This document shows, piece by piece, positions 18,403-26,979 of a stretch of DNA of 64,000 nt. The DNA lies in the NCBI RefSeq assembly GCF_900156175.1, contig NZ_FTMV01000010.1:62001-126000 (forward strand), given 5' to 3'. This DNA comes from Janthinobacterium sp. TND4EL3. GTDB taxonomy: Bacteria > Pseudomonadota > Gammaproteobacteria > Burkholderiales > Burkholderiaceae_D. The position numbers and the translations under genes were made by a program. Position 1 is the stretch's first letter. Every line of letters starts with the position of its first letter. The notes beneath the pieces were generated by a model. It made no database searches and was not told where the DNA came from. It worked only from the letters and a program-made list of their open reading frames with translations.

Positions 18403-19800
18403 ATGTCTTTTCTGATAGTGCTGGCCGCCCTGGCCTTCCTCATGCTGGCCGCCTACCGTGGCTACAGCGTGATCCTGTTTGCTCCCGTGGCCGCGCTGGG
18501 CGCCGTGCTCCTGACCGACGCGTCGGCAGTGGCGCCCGTGTTCAGCGGTATCTTCATGGAAAAGATGGTGGGCTTTATCAAGCTCTACTTCCCCGTGTTC
18601 TTGCTGGGCGCCGTATTTGGCAAGCTGATTGAACTGTCCGGATTTTCCCAGTCCATCGTGGTGGCCGCCATCCGTTATATCGGCCGCGCGCGCGCCAATG
18701 CCGTGATCGTTGCCGTGTGCGGCGCCCTGACCTATGGCGGCGTATCGCTGTTCGTGGTGGTGTTTGCCGTGTATCCGTTTGCGGCCGAACTTTACCGCCA
18801 AAGCAACATCCCCAAGCGCCTGATGCCGGGCGCCATCGCCCTCGGTGCCTTCTCCTTCACCATGGACACCTTGCCCGGCACGCCGCAGATCCAGAACATC
18901 ATTCCCACCACCTTTTTCCAGACCACGGGCTGGGCCGCGCCCTGGCTGGGCACCATCGGCGCCGTGCTGACGGTGGCAACGGGCCTGGTCTACCTGGAAT
19001 GGCGGCGGCGCTCGGTAATGGCCAGCGGCGAAGGCTATGGCGGCGATACCGAGCCGGTCGCCCCGGCCGACCCGGCGAATCTGCCGTCGCCACTGCTTTC
19101 CGTCGCGCCGCTGTTGCTGGTGGGCGTGGCGAACTTCCTGCTGACGCATGCGATACCGCGCTGGTATGGCGCCAGCCACGTCATCACCAGCGATGAGCTG
19201 CCGGGCCTGCATGCGCCCGTGACCACCTCGATCAGCGCTGTGGTCGGCATCTGGGCCGTCGAAGGGGCCTTATTGCTGGGAATCTTGCTGGTATGCGCCA
19301 CCGCCTTCCGTCGCATCAAGGACTCCTTTGCCGAAGGCACGAAGACCGCCGTCGGCGGCGCCTTGCTGGCAGCCATGAATACGGCCTCCGAATATGGCTT
19401 CGGCGGCGTCATCGCCGCGCTGCCCGGTTTTATTGCCGTCAGCAATACGCTGCGCAGCGTGCCCGACCCGCTGGTCAATGCGGCCGTCTCGGTGACGACC
19501 CTGGCCGGCATCACGGGCTCGGCCTCGGGCGGCATGAGCATCGCGCTGGCCGCCATGTCCGACAGCTTCATCGCCGCCGCGCACCAGGCCCACATTCCGC
19601 TCGAAGTGATGCACCGCGTGGTGGCCATGGCCAGCGGCGGCATGGACACCCTGCCGCACAACGGCGCCGTCATCACCCTGCTGGCCGTGACGGGACTGAC
19701 GCACCGGCAGTCCTATCGCGATATTTTCGGCATCACCGTGATCAAGACCGGCGTCGTGTTCTTGGTGATTGCTACTTATTATTTGACCGGGCTCGTGTGA
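18403..19800 (+). CDS. GntP-family permease
   Basis: A 465-residue membrane protein with about 12 hydrophobic segments, starting MSFLIVLAALAFLMLAAYRGYS. FTMDTLPGTPQIQN and the C-terminal GGMDTLPHNGAVITLLAVTGLTH are typical of the GntP gluconate/carboxylate:H+ symporter family, in the branch often annotated as 3-hydroxybutyrate or unknown acid permeases. I chose ATG 18403 (AGAGG nine bases upstream) over the longer frame from 18346. It diverges from benE across 248 bases containing the CatR-type operator. The substrate is unknown; a carboxylate linked to aromatic catabolism or PHB is plausible. Confidence 0.82.
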   Translation: MSFLIVLAALAFLMLAAYRGYSVILFAPVAALGAVLLTDASAVAPVFSGIFMEKMVGFIKLYFPVFLLGAVFGKLIELSGFSQSIVVAAIRYIGRARANAVIVAVCGALTYGGVSLFVVVFAVYPFAAELYRQSNIPKRLMPGAIALGAFSFTMDTLPGTPQIQNIIPTTFFQTTGWAAPWLGTIGAVLTVATGLVYLEWRRRSVMASGEGYGGDTEPVAPADPANLPSPLLSVAPLLLVGVANFLLTHAIPRWYGASHVITSDELPGLHAPVTTSISAVVGIWAVEGALLLGILLVCATAFRRIKDSFAEGTKTAVGGALLAAMNTASEYGFGGVIAALPGFIAVSNTLRSVPDPLVNAAVSVTTLAGITGSASGGMSIALAAMSDSFIAAAHQAHIPLEVMHRVVAMASGGMDTLPHNGAVITLLAVTGLTHRQSYRDIFGITVIKTGVVFLVIATYYLTGLV

Positions 19801-19835
19801 GTCATCGGTTTGGGGGCGTCAGGATGGCGCTAGGG

Positions 19836-20540
19836 TTAAGGGGGATTGATTGCTGGAACAAGATCGACAGCTTGCACGGTTAATTCGCCTATCGGCACTC
19901 GCCGCGCAGAACCGCTGACCGGCTCGAACAGCACGATAGGTATGGGGACGATGGAAATCAGGATCACGGTGGATGTGAGAACGCCGGTAACCAAAAATGG
20001 ACTAATGAATATGAATCCGCCAAATAAGCCTGATTCGATCACCCCCTTGGCCAGTAAGCGGCCGCTTGAGCCATGCTTTGTCGGGCGCCAAAAATAGCGC
20101 CAGAAACTATTCGGTCCAATGAGTGTCTTGACTTGGCGGGTTCTCGAGTAAAGCAGGCCGCATATAAAAATGAGCATGCCCGCTGTCGCCACAAGGCTGA
20201 GTTGCCAAGCCTGTTCAAGCATCGGCTGCCATTTGATTTCATCGATTCCCAGAACCAGGGAAATCATGGCATACACCGATAATCCGAGCAGATCCAATAC
20301 GGACGTATAGACTGTTTGGTGTGGTAAGCCAAATGTCGTTTCAACCGCCATAGCGACGCCATAACCAAGCAATGTAAGGGTCAGACTGATGGCCGAAATG
20401 ATCGTGATGCCCCATGTAATGCTGTTGCGGGCCTTTTTAACAGCATTGATATTGTCACGTGACAGCCTGGTGCGCATGGCGCCAGACGCCATACGTTTGC
20501 CTTGATTCACCTGAGGCGTTTGTGTCAGAGGTGGGCGCAT
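19836..20540 (-). CDS. Hypothetical membrane protein, four predicted helices
   Basis: A 234-residue protein with a basic, soluble N-terminus (about 40 residues) and four hydrophobic segments near residues 45-65, 82-100, 115-132 and 170-205. No family recognised. ATG 20540 has AAGGAG seven bases upstream, which decides against the ATG at 20546. It lies 88 bases downstream of another small membrane protein on the same strand, so the two may be cotranscribed. Codon use looks more AT-tolerant than in the ben/cat genes. Confidence 0.6.
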   Translation of the reverse strand: MRPPLTQTPQVNQGKRMASGAMRTRLSRDNINAVKKARNSITWGITIISAISLTLTLLGYGVAMAVETTFGLPHQTVYTSVLDLLGLSVYAMISLVLGIDEIKWQPMLEQAWQLSLVATAGMLIFICGLLYSRTRQVKTLIGPNSFWRYFWRPTKHGSSGRLLAKGVIESGLFGGFIFISPFLVTGVLTSTVILISIVPIPIVLFEPVSGSARRVPIGELTVQAVDLVPAINPP

Positions 20541-20628
20541 GACCATGCTCCTTGTTGGGGCGCTTGCCTGCGGCGCGGCGTCTGTTTCCTGACGCCGGCG
20601 TTGACTGCTCCGGCCGCTTTGGCGGCGA

Positions 20629-20988
20629 TCACCATGGCATGCCTCTCAGGGCTTGTCCCAATTGCTGCAGGAAGATCAAGAACCGCACCACGACAACGAA
20701 TGTTGCAATAAAAACCAATCCATACTGCTCGCCCATTGTGACTCGGCCTGATTTTTGCAGCTTGAACGATGCCCAAAGAAACAGACACAGAGTGATGCCC
20801 GCAAGCGGGATTTTCAGCGGCCGGTCATTGAAATCAGGCACGCTGATGCCGGTGAATATCGCAATGAACTCAGTCGGATGATCGATCAGGAGCAGAAAAA
20901 AGGCGAGGATCGGGAGAAATCCGATGAGCAGTCCAAGGAGATAGGCTTTTTTCTTGCTTACCGCTTGCTCCGACGGATGATTCATCAT
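20629..20988 (-). CDS. Hypothetical small membrane protein
   Basis: A 119-residue protein with three likely membrane helices (about residues 15-35, 60-75 and 88-110) and a short charged N-terminus (SEQAVSKKK). No family recognised. Two adjacent start codons (20988 and 20985) are possible. It precedes the other hypothetical membrane protein on the minus strand and lies just outside the proposed left boundary of the tRNA-linked island. Confidence 0.5.
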   Translation of the reverse strand: MMNHPSEQAVSKKKAYLLGLLIGFLPILAFFLLLIDHPTEFIAIFTGISVPDFNDRPLKIPLAGITLCLFLWASFKLQKSGRVTMGEQYGLVFIATFVVVVRFLIFLQQLGQALRGMPW

Positions 20989-21082
20989 GGCTTAGGCGCC
21001 TTCTAAGTAAATTATGCCAACCAGCGACGCAGATTTATGACGCGAATTAAGATAAGCAGGGGAAGATGGCAATTGATGATAT

Positions 21083-21109
21083 TGGTCGTGTGAGAGGGTT
21101 CGAGCCTCA
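21083..21109 (-). repeat. Degenerate tRNA-Pro 3'-end copy (candidate attachment-site remnant)
   Basis: Read on the minus strand this segment matches the T-arm, acceptor strand and CCA end of the tRNA-Pro at 27661-27737: against 27661-27688 it has three substitutions and one GG-to-T change. Both copies have the same orientation. A partial tRNA 3' end in direct repeat with an intact tRNA is what integration of a tyrosine-recombinase island leaves behind. The degeneration suggests an old event. It is short, so chance or a different tRNA remnant cannot be excluded. Confidence 0.45.
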
Positions 21110-21139
21110 ATTGATCGTGTACGAACGCAAAGCATGCGG

Positions 21140-22060
21140 TCAGTGTTCAGCAGTTTGCTTGAGTTGGCTGACGTCTCTCAGCACCTGTCCATACGATCGA
21201 TACAAGTTGGCCGCCGGCAGGCGGCCTTGTTGCGCCATTAGCGCATGCACTTGCTGCAGGCGATAGAAGGGTACGCGTGGATATTCATGATGCTCGATAT
21301 GGTAATGGATTCGATGTGGTCCGACGAAAAAAGTTTGCCAGCTGCGCCGTACGACGGTACGCGCACTGAATCGCTGATCTTCCGATGCCCGGTAGCCGGC
21401 ATGCTCGGTGATCGCGCGTATGCGCCCGAACAGCGGTAGCAAGGTCAGCGCTGGCAAGATCCAAAGCCATACGTACAGCGCTGCATGTCCCGCCGCCGCG
21501 AGCAGGCCGATCATCGCGCCCTGCACCGCAACGATGCTGGCGATTGCGTAGAACCCCTTGCCGTGGCCGGCAGCCTTGTGCGCATTGCGGCCACGCCGCC
21601 TGGTGCGCACCAGATTGCGCGCGCTGAGGAAGTAACCGATGCCGGTGGCATCTTTGAACAAACGCCACACCAATTCCCTGCGCGTCACGGGGTAGTCGTC
21701 GATGCCGAATATGGTGGCGACCGGATCGTCTGCCACCATCGGCGCGCGGTGATGCTGCAAGTGCCCGCTGCGATAGAAGTCCATCACCAGCAGCAATGGC
21801 GCTGCCGCGAACAGCTGGCCTGCGATGTCGTTCAGTCGCCGATACGACAGCAGCGTGCCGTGAGCGCTTTCATGCATCAGCACGGCTAGCGCGAGCTGGG
21901 TGCGGGCGATCAGGATCGCGCTCAGCAGGAGCACCAGCGGATGCGGAAAGCGGATAGCCGCGACGAAGCAGGCAGCAATCAGCGCCCAGTCAAGTGCGAT
22001 GGCGAGTAGTGCGCGCGGATTGCTGATCGTGGTGAGGTGCGCTGGTAATGGGGGGCTCAT
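21140..22060 (-). CDS. Membrane fatty-acid desaturase-family protein
   Basis: A 306-residue integral-membrane di-iron enzyme. The three histidine boxes are present: HESAHG (near residue 63), HLQHH (near 99) and HIEHHEYP (near 258). Further His residues and four hydrophobic stretches fit the fatty-acid desaturase/hydroxylase fold. Family members put double bonds or hydroxyls into acyl chains or carotenoid-like lipids; the substrate cannot be told here. It is the last gene of a five-gene minus-strand operon with two glycosyltransferases and a ferritin-like protein, so a lipid or glycolipid product is likely. GAGG lies eight bases before ATG 22060. Confidence 0.85.
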   Translation of the reverse strand: MSPPLPAHLTTISNPRALLAIALDWALIAACFVAAIRFPHPLVLLLSAILIARTQLALAVLMHESAHGTLLSYRRLNDIAGQLFAAAPLLLVMDFYRSGHLQHHRAPMVADDPVATIFGIDDYPVTRRELVWRLFKDATGIGYFLSARNLVRTRRRGRNAHKAAGHGKGFYAIASIVAVQGAMIGLLAAAGHAALYVWLWILPALTLLPLFGRIRAITEHAGYRASEDQRFSARTVVRRSWQTFFVGPHRIHYHIEHHEYPRVPFYRLQQVHALMAQQGRLPAANLYRSYGQVLRDVSQLKQTAEH

Positions 22061-22070
22061 GATGGACGCC

Positions 22071-23189
22071 TCATTGTTGGACAGACCGCTTGGCCAGCTC
22101 GTACAGCACCGCTACCCAGCTCTGCAGGCGTGCGCCGGCTACCGCGCGGCCGTCCTGCGCAGGCAAGGTGGGGGCGCTTTGCAGCAGATCGGCGCACGCG
22201 CTGCACAGGTCATGGGCGAACGTGGCCGCGTCGCCGCGCCAGATGACGATGCGATGTGCCAGCCCCAGCGCCGCCGCGCGCGCTGCGTTGATTTTCTGCT
22301 CCGGCTGCTCGGTTAGCACCAGCACGATGGGTCGACCGTAGACCAGCGCCACCGACAACGCCGCCATGCCGGGTGCCGAGACGATCAGGTTGCTGGCGGC
22401 AGCCTGCCGCACCCAGTCGGCGTCCTGCGCCTGCCATCGCGCGCGTCCGGCATAGCCCTCGCCGACCAGCGTTGCGTGCATGCCGGCCAGGCCCAAGCCG
22501 GTTTCGACGCCATCGGCCAGGCAGGGGTCGCGGAAATGGGGATTGAGGTAGACGGCTGCGCACGCCTGCGGGCGCGGCACTGCGGCGTCAGGCAGTGAAG
22601 CCACAACGACCGGAGTCGGCAGGCGGAATGTGGCGCCGTCGCGAGTCGCCTCGTAGCTGAAGTCGTGCTCAATGCGCGCTAAGCTGGCGTTGATCTGCCA
22701 TCCGACGATGCGATGGAACAGGCGTGACAGGATAGCTGGCAGTCGCCCGGAAAAATTGTTCTGGACCACCTGCCGCAAGCTGGCGCCGTAGACGTGTACC
22801 ACCTTGCCCCGCCATGCCGGCATGCAGCCCATGAAAAGCAATGCCGGGTGAAAGGAGTCGTTGATGATTAAGTCCGCGCTGCGCAGAGCGACGCGTAGTT
22901 GCATAATGTCGCGGCACATCCGCGACGGTCGGAACAGATAGTTGGCAATTTTTGCGTCCGTTTCTGCGGGCAGCATATTTTGCCGGGTGTCGAACTGGAC
23001 TGCGTAGTGGTGCGACAGCACGTGCGCAGTGATGCCGAAGCCGGCCAGGAAAGCGACCCCTTCGTCCGATGTGGTCAGTACATCGACATCGGCGCCGTAT
23101 TCGCGCAACGCATGCGTGAGTAGTTGTGCGCGCATCAGGTGGCCGCGGGCGTCGGCCGTTGCCAGATAGGTCACCTTGATGGTGTTCAT
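22071..23189 (-). CDS. GT-B fold glycosyltransferase-like protein
   Basis: About 372 residues. The N-terminus (VTYLATADARGHLMRAQLLTHAL) has the glycine/histidine loop typical of GT-B enzymes such as MurG and UDP-glucuronosyltransferases. The C-terminal half holds a nucleotide-sugar site of the form SNLIVSAPGMAALSVALVYGRPIVLVLTEQPEQKINA, where the Gly, Pro-x-x-x-Glu-Gln and Asn-Ala positions match that fold. ATG 23189 overlaps the upstream stop (ATGA), which is why I prefer it to the ATG at 23204. It follows the ferritin-like gene and precedes the desaturase. Donor and acceptor are unknown. Confidence 0.72.
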   Translation of the reverse strand: MNTIKVTYLATADARGHLMRAQLLTHALREYGADVDVLTTSDEGVAFLAGFGITAHVLSHHYAVQFDTRQNMLPAETDAKIANYLFRPSRMCRDIMQLRVALRSADLIINDSFHPALLFMGCMPAWRGKVVHVYGASLRQVVQNNFSGRLPAILSRLFHRIVGWQINASLARIEHDFSYEATRDGATFRLPTPVVVASLPDAAVPRPQACAAVYLNPHFRDPCLADGVETGLGLAGMHATLVGEGYAGRARWQAQDADWVRQAAASNLIVSAPGMAALSVALVYGRPIVLVLTEQPEQKINAARAAALGLAHRIVIWRGDAATFAHDLCSACADLLQSAPTLPAQDGRAVAGARLQSWVAVLYELAKRSVQQ

Positions 23190-23917
23190 GGACGGGCGGG
23201 CCACAGCCGCAACGCGGCGCCGGCCAGATACATGATGAGCGCGCTGGAGACGCCCCAGGCACGGTCGATGGCGCGAATTTCATCGAGCAGCGATGCGAGG
23301 CTCCCGTGTTCGGACGGCAGCACCAGACGCGCCAGCGTATGCTGGCACAAGCGAACGTGGCGGTCTTCATCGCTCAGCACGCCAACCAACAGGGAATATA
23401 GCGGATGAACTGCGCCAATCAGCGTGCAATGGCGCCGCAGAACGCGGGTGAACGTCTGTTCGGCGCACAGGCCGATAGCGAACGCCGGGATGAGGTGGCC
23501 TGCGGAAAAGCTGGTGCCGTAGCGATGCGCGAGTGTGCGCCATTGCGCGATCTTGCGCAGGGTGAGCGCGTCGGGCCGCGCGGACAAAGGCAGCGGTGCA
23601 ATCCCGCCCCGCGCCGTTAACGCAGCCGCAAACAGCGAAGCATGACGCCGTTCGTCCGCCAGGTGCTTTTCCATTTGTCGCGCCAGCCAGGCCGGCGGCT
23701 GGCCCAGCAGGTCAGACTGCAGCGCGATTTCGCTGGACTCCTCGCCGATCAGGTAGATACGCAACAGCAGCCGTTCACCGGCCACGCTGGCATGCAGTTG
23801 GCGCAGGGCGGCACGCTTGATGCCGTCGACCCAGCGCGCCTGTATGGCCGGCAAGCCGCGTAGTGGCGGCTCTGTCAATCGGGCCGCCAGCGTCCATCCC
23901 TCAGCGTGCAAGCGCAT
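23186..23917 (-). CDS. Ferritin-like di-iron protein (putative oxygenase/oxidase)
   Basis: A 243-residue mostly helical protein that I cannot name. It contains two complete di-iron carboxylate motifs: Glu59-X28-Asp88-Glu89-Arg-Arg-His92 and Glu153-X29-Asp183-Glu184-Asp-Arg-His187. EX28-37DEXRH twice is the signature of ferritin-like di-iron oxidases and oxygenases (AurF-type N-oxygenases, acyl-ACP desaturases, monooxygenase alpha subunits). At 243 residues it is shorter than AurF or acyl-ACP desaturases, which run to about 330-350. The C-terminal segment (SALIMYLAGAALRLW) is hydrophobic and may touch the membrane. It overlaps both neighbours, by 17 bases with the secreted-protein gene and 4 with the glycosyltransferase gene. 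Confidence 0.7.
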   Translation of the reverse strand: MRLHAEGWTLAARLTEPPLRGLPAIQARWVDGIKRAALRQLHASVAGERLLLRIYLIGEESSEIALQSDLLGQPPAWLARQMEKHLADERRHASLFAAALTARGGIAPLPLSARPDALTLRKIAQWRTLAHRYGTSFSAGHLIPAFAIGLCAEQTFTRVLRRHCTLIGAVHPLYSLLVGVLSDEDRHVRLCQHTLARLVLPSEHGSLASLLDEIRAIDRAWGVSSALIMYLAGAALRLWPARP

Positions 23918-24893
23918 CGCCCGCTGCCAGCTGATTGCCTAGCACGAGCCCGATAAAGCTTTGCTGCAGGAAAGCCGCCGCAGCATTGCCGGCCCCGGCA
24001 AAGGCCTGTTGCTGCTCGCCGTAACGCAAGTAGCCCTGGCCGTGCACGGCGCCGATGGTCAGCTTGTCGCGTGCGGCGAAGCCACGCTTCATCAGTGGCT
24101 TGAGCAGCGGCTGGTCGCTCAGGCCGTACAGGAACAGTTCGCGCCGGACCACGTGGTCGGGGATTTTGCCGGTCAGCGCTTCCAGCTCGAATGACCAAGT
24201 GCCGTGCGCCAGCAGGCCGCCGGCGTTGCCGGTGCCTGGCGGATCGCTGTGCAGCCGTGCGCGCATCACCGGCTTGGCTACCTTGCCTGCACCGAGCGCG
24301 ATGGTGATGTCGGGATTGCCCGTGTTCGCGCCGCGGTTGTCGCGTACCTGCACCAGGTGGCTGGACAGGCGCGCTGCCAGGGCGGGATCGGACACCAGCT
24401 TTGTGGCTTGCTCGAACGATACCAGCACCCGTCGGCCACTTGCCGCCGGCACGTCCACCAGATAGGGATCGATGCGTACCGCGCTGAACGCCCCCTTGAC
24501 CGGTGTATGCGCATGGCCGCTGACTGACCAGCCGTTTCCGGATTTGCTCAGTATCAGGTGGACGCTGACCGGTACGCGACGGCCCGCTTCGTCCAGTGCC
24601 GAGCCTTGCAACAGCACGTCGCCGACGATGGTCTTTTTGTCATAACGGCGGGCGTTGCTGAAGTGGATCTGGTGCGAGCTGGTGTCGACTGCTGCCGTGG
24701 TGAACTGGTCGTCGAGGCCGATGCGGTTGCACATCTCGGCGCGCATGCTCACCTCGGGAAGCGGGCAGCCGCTGCTTGATGCAAAATAGTGAACGCCACG
24801 CCCCTCCAGGTCGGTGGCGCGGGCGCTACCGGTCAGCGCCAGTGCGCTCAGGGCTACCCAGTGCAAGGTGGTGTAGGAACGGTGCAAGGTCAT
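23901..24893 (-). CDS. Unknown exported protein
   Basis: A 330-residue protein with a signal peptide (residues 1 to about 26, ending SARA). The mature part has few hydrophobic stretches and looks beta-rich; it includes two Cys near the N-terminus (GCPLPEV and MCNRIG) that may form a disulfide. No family recognised. It sits second in the five-gene operon, between the GT2 enzyme and the ferritin-like protein. A periplasmic role in handling the cluster product is a guess from position only. Confidence 0.55.
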   Translation of the reverse strand: MTLHRSYTTLHWVALSALALTGSARATDLEGRGVHYFASSSGCPLPEVSMRAEMCNRIGLDDQFTTAAVDTSSHQIHFSNARRYDKKTIVGDVLLQGSALDEAGRRVPVSVHLILSKSGNGWSVSGHAHTPVKGAFSAVRIDPYLVDVPAASGRRVLVSFEQATKLVSDPALAARLSSHLVQVRDNRGANTGNPDITIALGAGKVAKPVMRARLHSDPPGTGNAGGLLAHGTWSFELEALTGKIPDHVVRRELFLYGLSDQPLLKPLMKRGFAARDKLTIGAVHGQGYLRYGEQQQAFAGAGNAAAAFLQQSFIGLVLGNQLAAGDALAR

Positions 24894-24911
24894 GGCAGGG
24901 GTTTCCCGTGG

Positions 24912-25946
24912 TTAGCGTTCATGGTAGGACAGCGATTGGGCGTCGGCGCCCTCGGCGGCAGCGCTGCGGATACCCAGGCCCCGGCACAGTGCGCCAAGCA
25001 TGTCCAGTCCGGAAAAAATTCCGATCAGGGCGACGGCCGCCACCCAGCGCAGGCCGCGCACCGGCGCTGCATCCTGATGGTTGAGTGCGCGCAGGCTGTA
25101 CCACAGCCGCGCCGTCAGTACGCAGAGCGGTCCGACAGGACCGCTATGCCCCAGCCATTGCATGGACCTTGGCAGATAGGTACGCACCAGGTGGGGCGTC
25201 AGGCCGACCGTGTCCTGTCCGCGTAACCAGCGCAATTTGAGCAGCTCGAAGCGGGTATCGGGCAGCTTGTGCTCGGTGTGCGCCCGCGCCGCGTAGTGCA
25301 GAGCCACGCCCGCGGCTTGGAGGCGCAGGCCCAGCACCTGACAGTGCGCGCGGTACACGCCGTCGAGTGGCTGATAGCGGTGTTGCGCGAACACCTCGCG
25401 CAAGAACACCACGTTGTTGGCGTAAAAGTTGCGCGTCGCGCGAGCTTGCAGCCGGCTGGGGAAGTACATGAAGTCAATCGTGGTGAGGGCGGTGCCTGCC
25501 ACAGTGGCGGCGTAGCTGGTGCGGCCGGCTACCACCGCCGGTGGCGCTGCTTCCGTCAGCGGCGCGATCAGCTGTTCAAGCCAGTCTTGCTCGGGCTTGC
25601 AGTCGGCGTCGGCGAAGCAGACGTAGTCGCAGTGGTCTGCATGGACGGCGTCGAAACCGTCGTTCTTGGCCTGGTAGTAGCCGGTGCTTGCATTGATCCG
25701 CACGAAGTCGATGCCGCGGCCTGCCAGGCGCTCCGCGCTTGTGCGAATGCGCTCGCACAAGCCGTCGTGCGTGACGACCACTTGCGCGAGTGCGCTCAGT
25801 GCGACGCTCTGTTGCGCCAGCAGGCCGATCACATGCAGCAGGCTGGCGCCGGCCGCATCCAGACTGGCACCGCCGCGCAGGTTATTCGTCTCCAATACCA
25901 GCGCGGTACGCGCGGCGACGTGCTCATGCGGCATATTGATTTCCAT
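24912..25946 (-). CDS. Family 2 (GT-A) glycosyltransferase
   Basis: A 344-residue enzyme. The GT-A nucleotide-sugar site is seen as YVCFADADC (DxD, near residues 108-116), with a preceding ASTGYYQAKNDGFDAV that matches the acceptor-side 'KN.G' motif of GT2 enzymes. RWLRGQDTVG in the C-terminal third resembles the family's [Q/R]xxRW-like region. A hydrophobic segment near residue 310 may anchor it. It is the first gene of the minus-strand five-gene operon. An in-frame ATG four codons in (25934) is an alternative start. Donor sugar unknown. Confidence 0.75.
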   Translation of the reverse strand: MEINMPHEHVAARTALVLETNNLRGGASLDAAGASLLHVIGLLAQQSVALSALAQVVVTHDGLCERIRTSAERLAGRGIDFVRINASTGYYQAKNDGFDAVHADHCDYVCFADADCKPEQDWLEQLIAPLTEAAPPAVVAGRTSYAATVAGTALTTIDFMYFPSRLQARATRNFYANNVVFLREVFAQHRYQPLDGVYRAHCQVLGLRLQAAGVALHYAARAHTEHKLPDTRFELLKLRWLRGQDTVGLTPHLVRTYLPRSMQWLGHSGPVGPLCVLTARLWYSLRALNHQDAAPVRGLRWVAAVALIGIFSGLDMLGALCRGLGIRSAAAEGADAQSLSYHER

Positions 25947-26892
25947 TGCCCAAACAAGACGAGGGCCGTTAATTGGTCACATCTGCGCACCTCTGCGTGG
26001 CCAGTCCCTCAACTCTACCCGGATGAGGCTGCTAACCAAGCCAAGCTGCAGGCTTACGGATTGTCTATTCCGAGATGCCATTTTGCTCTGCTAATTCCGA
26101 CCTCATCTTGTTTCTGGACAATATCTGCATTAGTTTTTTCGGGGTATTGATGGGACCAGCCCACTGCTGTCATGCTGGCGAACGGCAGGCCACGGTGAAT
26201 CATGGAATACCTGTCTTCACGACCGCAGTCTGCTTCGGGCAGGCAGATGCAGTGCTGTTGACTTGGTAATAATTGCCTCCGCGCTATCAGCTGAATCTTC
26301 ATTACTGGCGCAGTGGCTGCCACGCAGGTGAGCCGCTGCCGTTCATCGACTGACACTGCGAACCGATACCAGGTACCCCCCCCCAAAAAAAAAGTTATTG
26401 TGATTTCTGACTTCCATAAGCGGCGCTCTGCGATGTTGCCCGCTGCTAGCAGTGCTCGCACTGCGTCTCAGCAGGTGCCTTGCATAGCATCCGGTTCTGT
26501 TCTTCATAACTTCACAATAATTTCTGATGATTACTTTAAAAGTGGAAATACCGAATAACTATGGTTATTTGCCACCGGCCGCGCAATCGCCTTGCCCGGC
26601 CTGCAACTGGTGCACATGGCCCAGGTACCGATGGAAGTGCCGGTCCGCCCGAATGCTTATTATTTCTCGATTGATAACCGTGGTGCGCTTTACGAGGCGA
26701 TGATGAAGGTCCAGGCGATAGCCATCTATGCACCCAGCACCTTCACGGAACTGTGGATGGAGTTGTTCGCCTCACGGATTAACGTGTCATTTCCGCCTGT
26801 GATACATCTCATTACAAATGATGATTGGCGAAATATGGCGCAGTGCAGCATAATTGACCTGTCTCCTCCAACTCCTCCAAGAATTGGATTCA
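25947..26892. other. Gene-poor stretch inside the proposed island
   Basis: About 950 bases with no convincing gene. Open frames exist on both strands (for example 26592-26987 plus, 26054-26461 minus), but they lack recognisable domains and good ribosome-binding sites. The base composition is visibly more AT-rich than the flanks. It must hold the promoter of the glycosyltransferase operon near its left end. It looks like decayed mobile DNA. Confidence 0.5.
26376..26393. repeat. C9A9 homopolymer tract
   Basis: Nine C residues followed directly by nine A residues. It lies in non-coding or decayed sequence. Such runs are prone to slippage in the cell and to indel errors in sequencing. Confidence 0.9.
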
Positions 26893-26920
26893 ACCCGCCC
26901 TCTGTTGGCGGGTTTTTTTC
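26893..26920 (+). terminator. Rho-independent terminator
   Basis: AACCCGCC and GGCGGGTT form an eight-pair stem with a seven-base loop, followed by a run of T. It reads on the plus strand but no intact plus-strand gene precedes it, so it may belong to a deleted element. Confidence 0.7.
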
Positions 26921-26979
26921 GACAAAATTTCGGCTTCGGGGCAGCGTTCAACTGAATATACTTCTTCCCGGCATAAATG

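Noticed and set aside
26054-26461. 135-codon minus-strand frame in the island
   Set aside because: It crosses the C9A9 run, shows no domain and has no good start signal.
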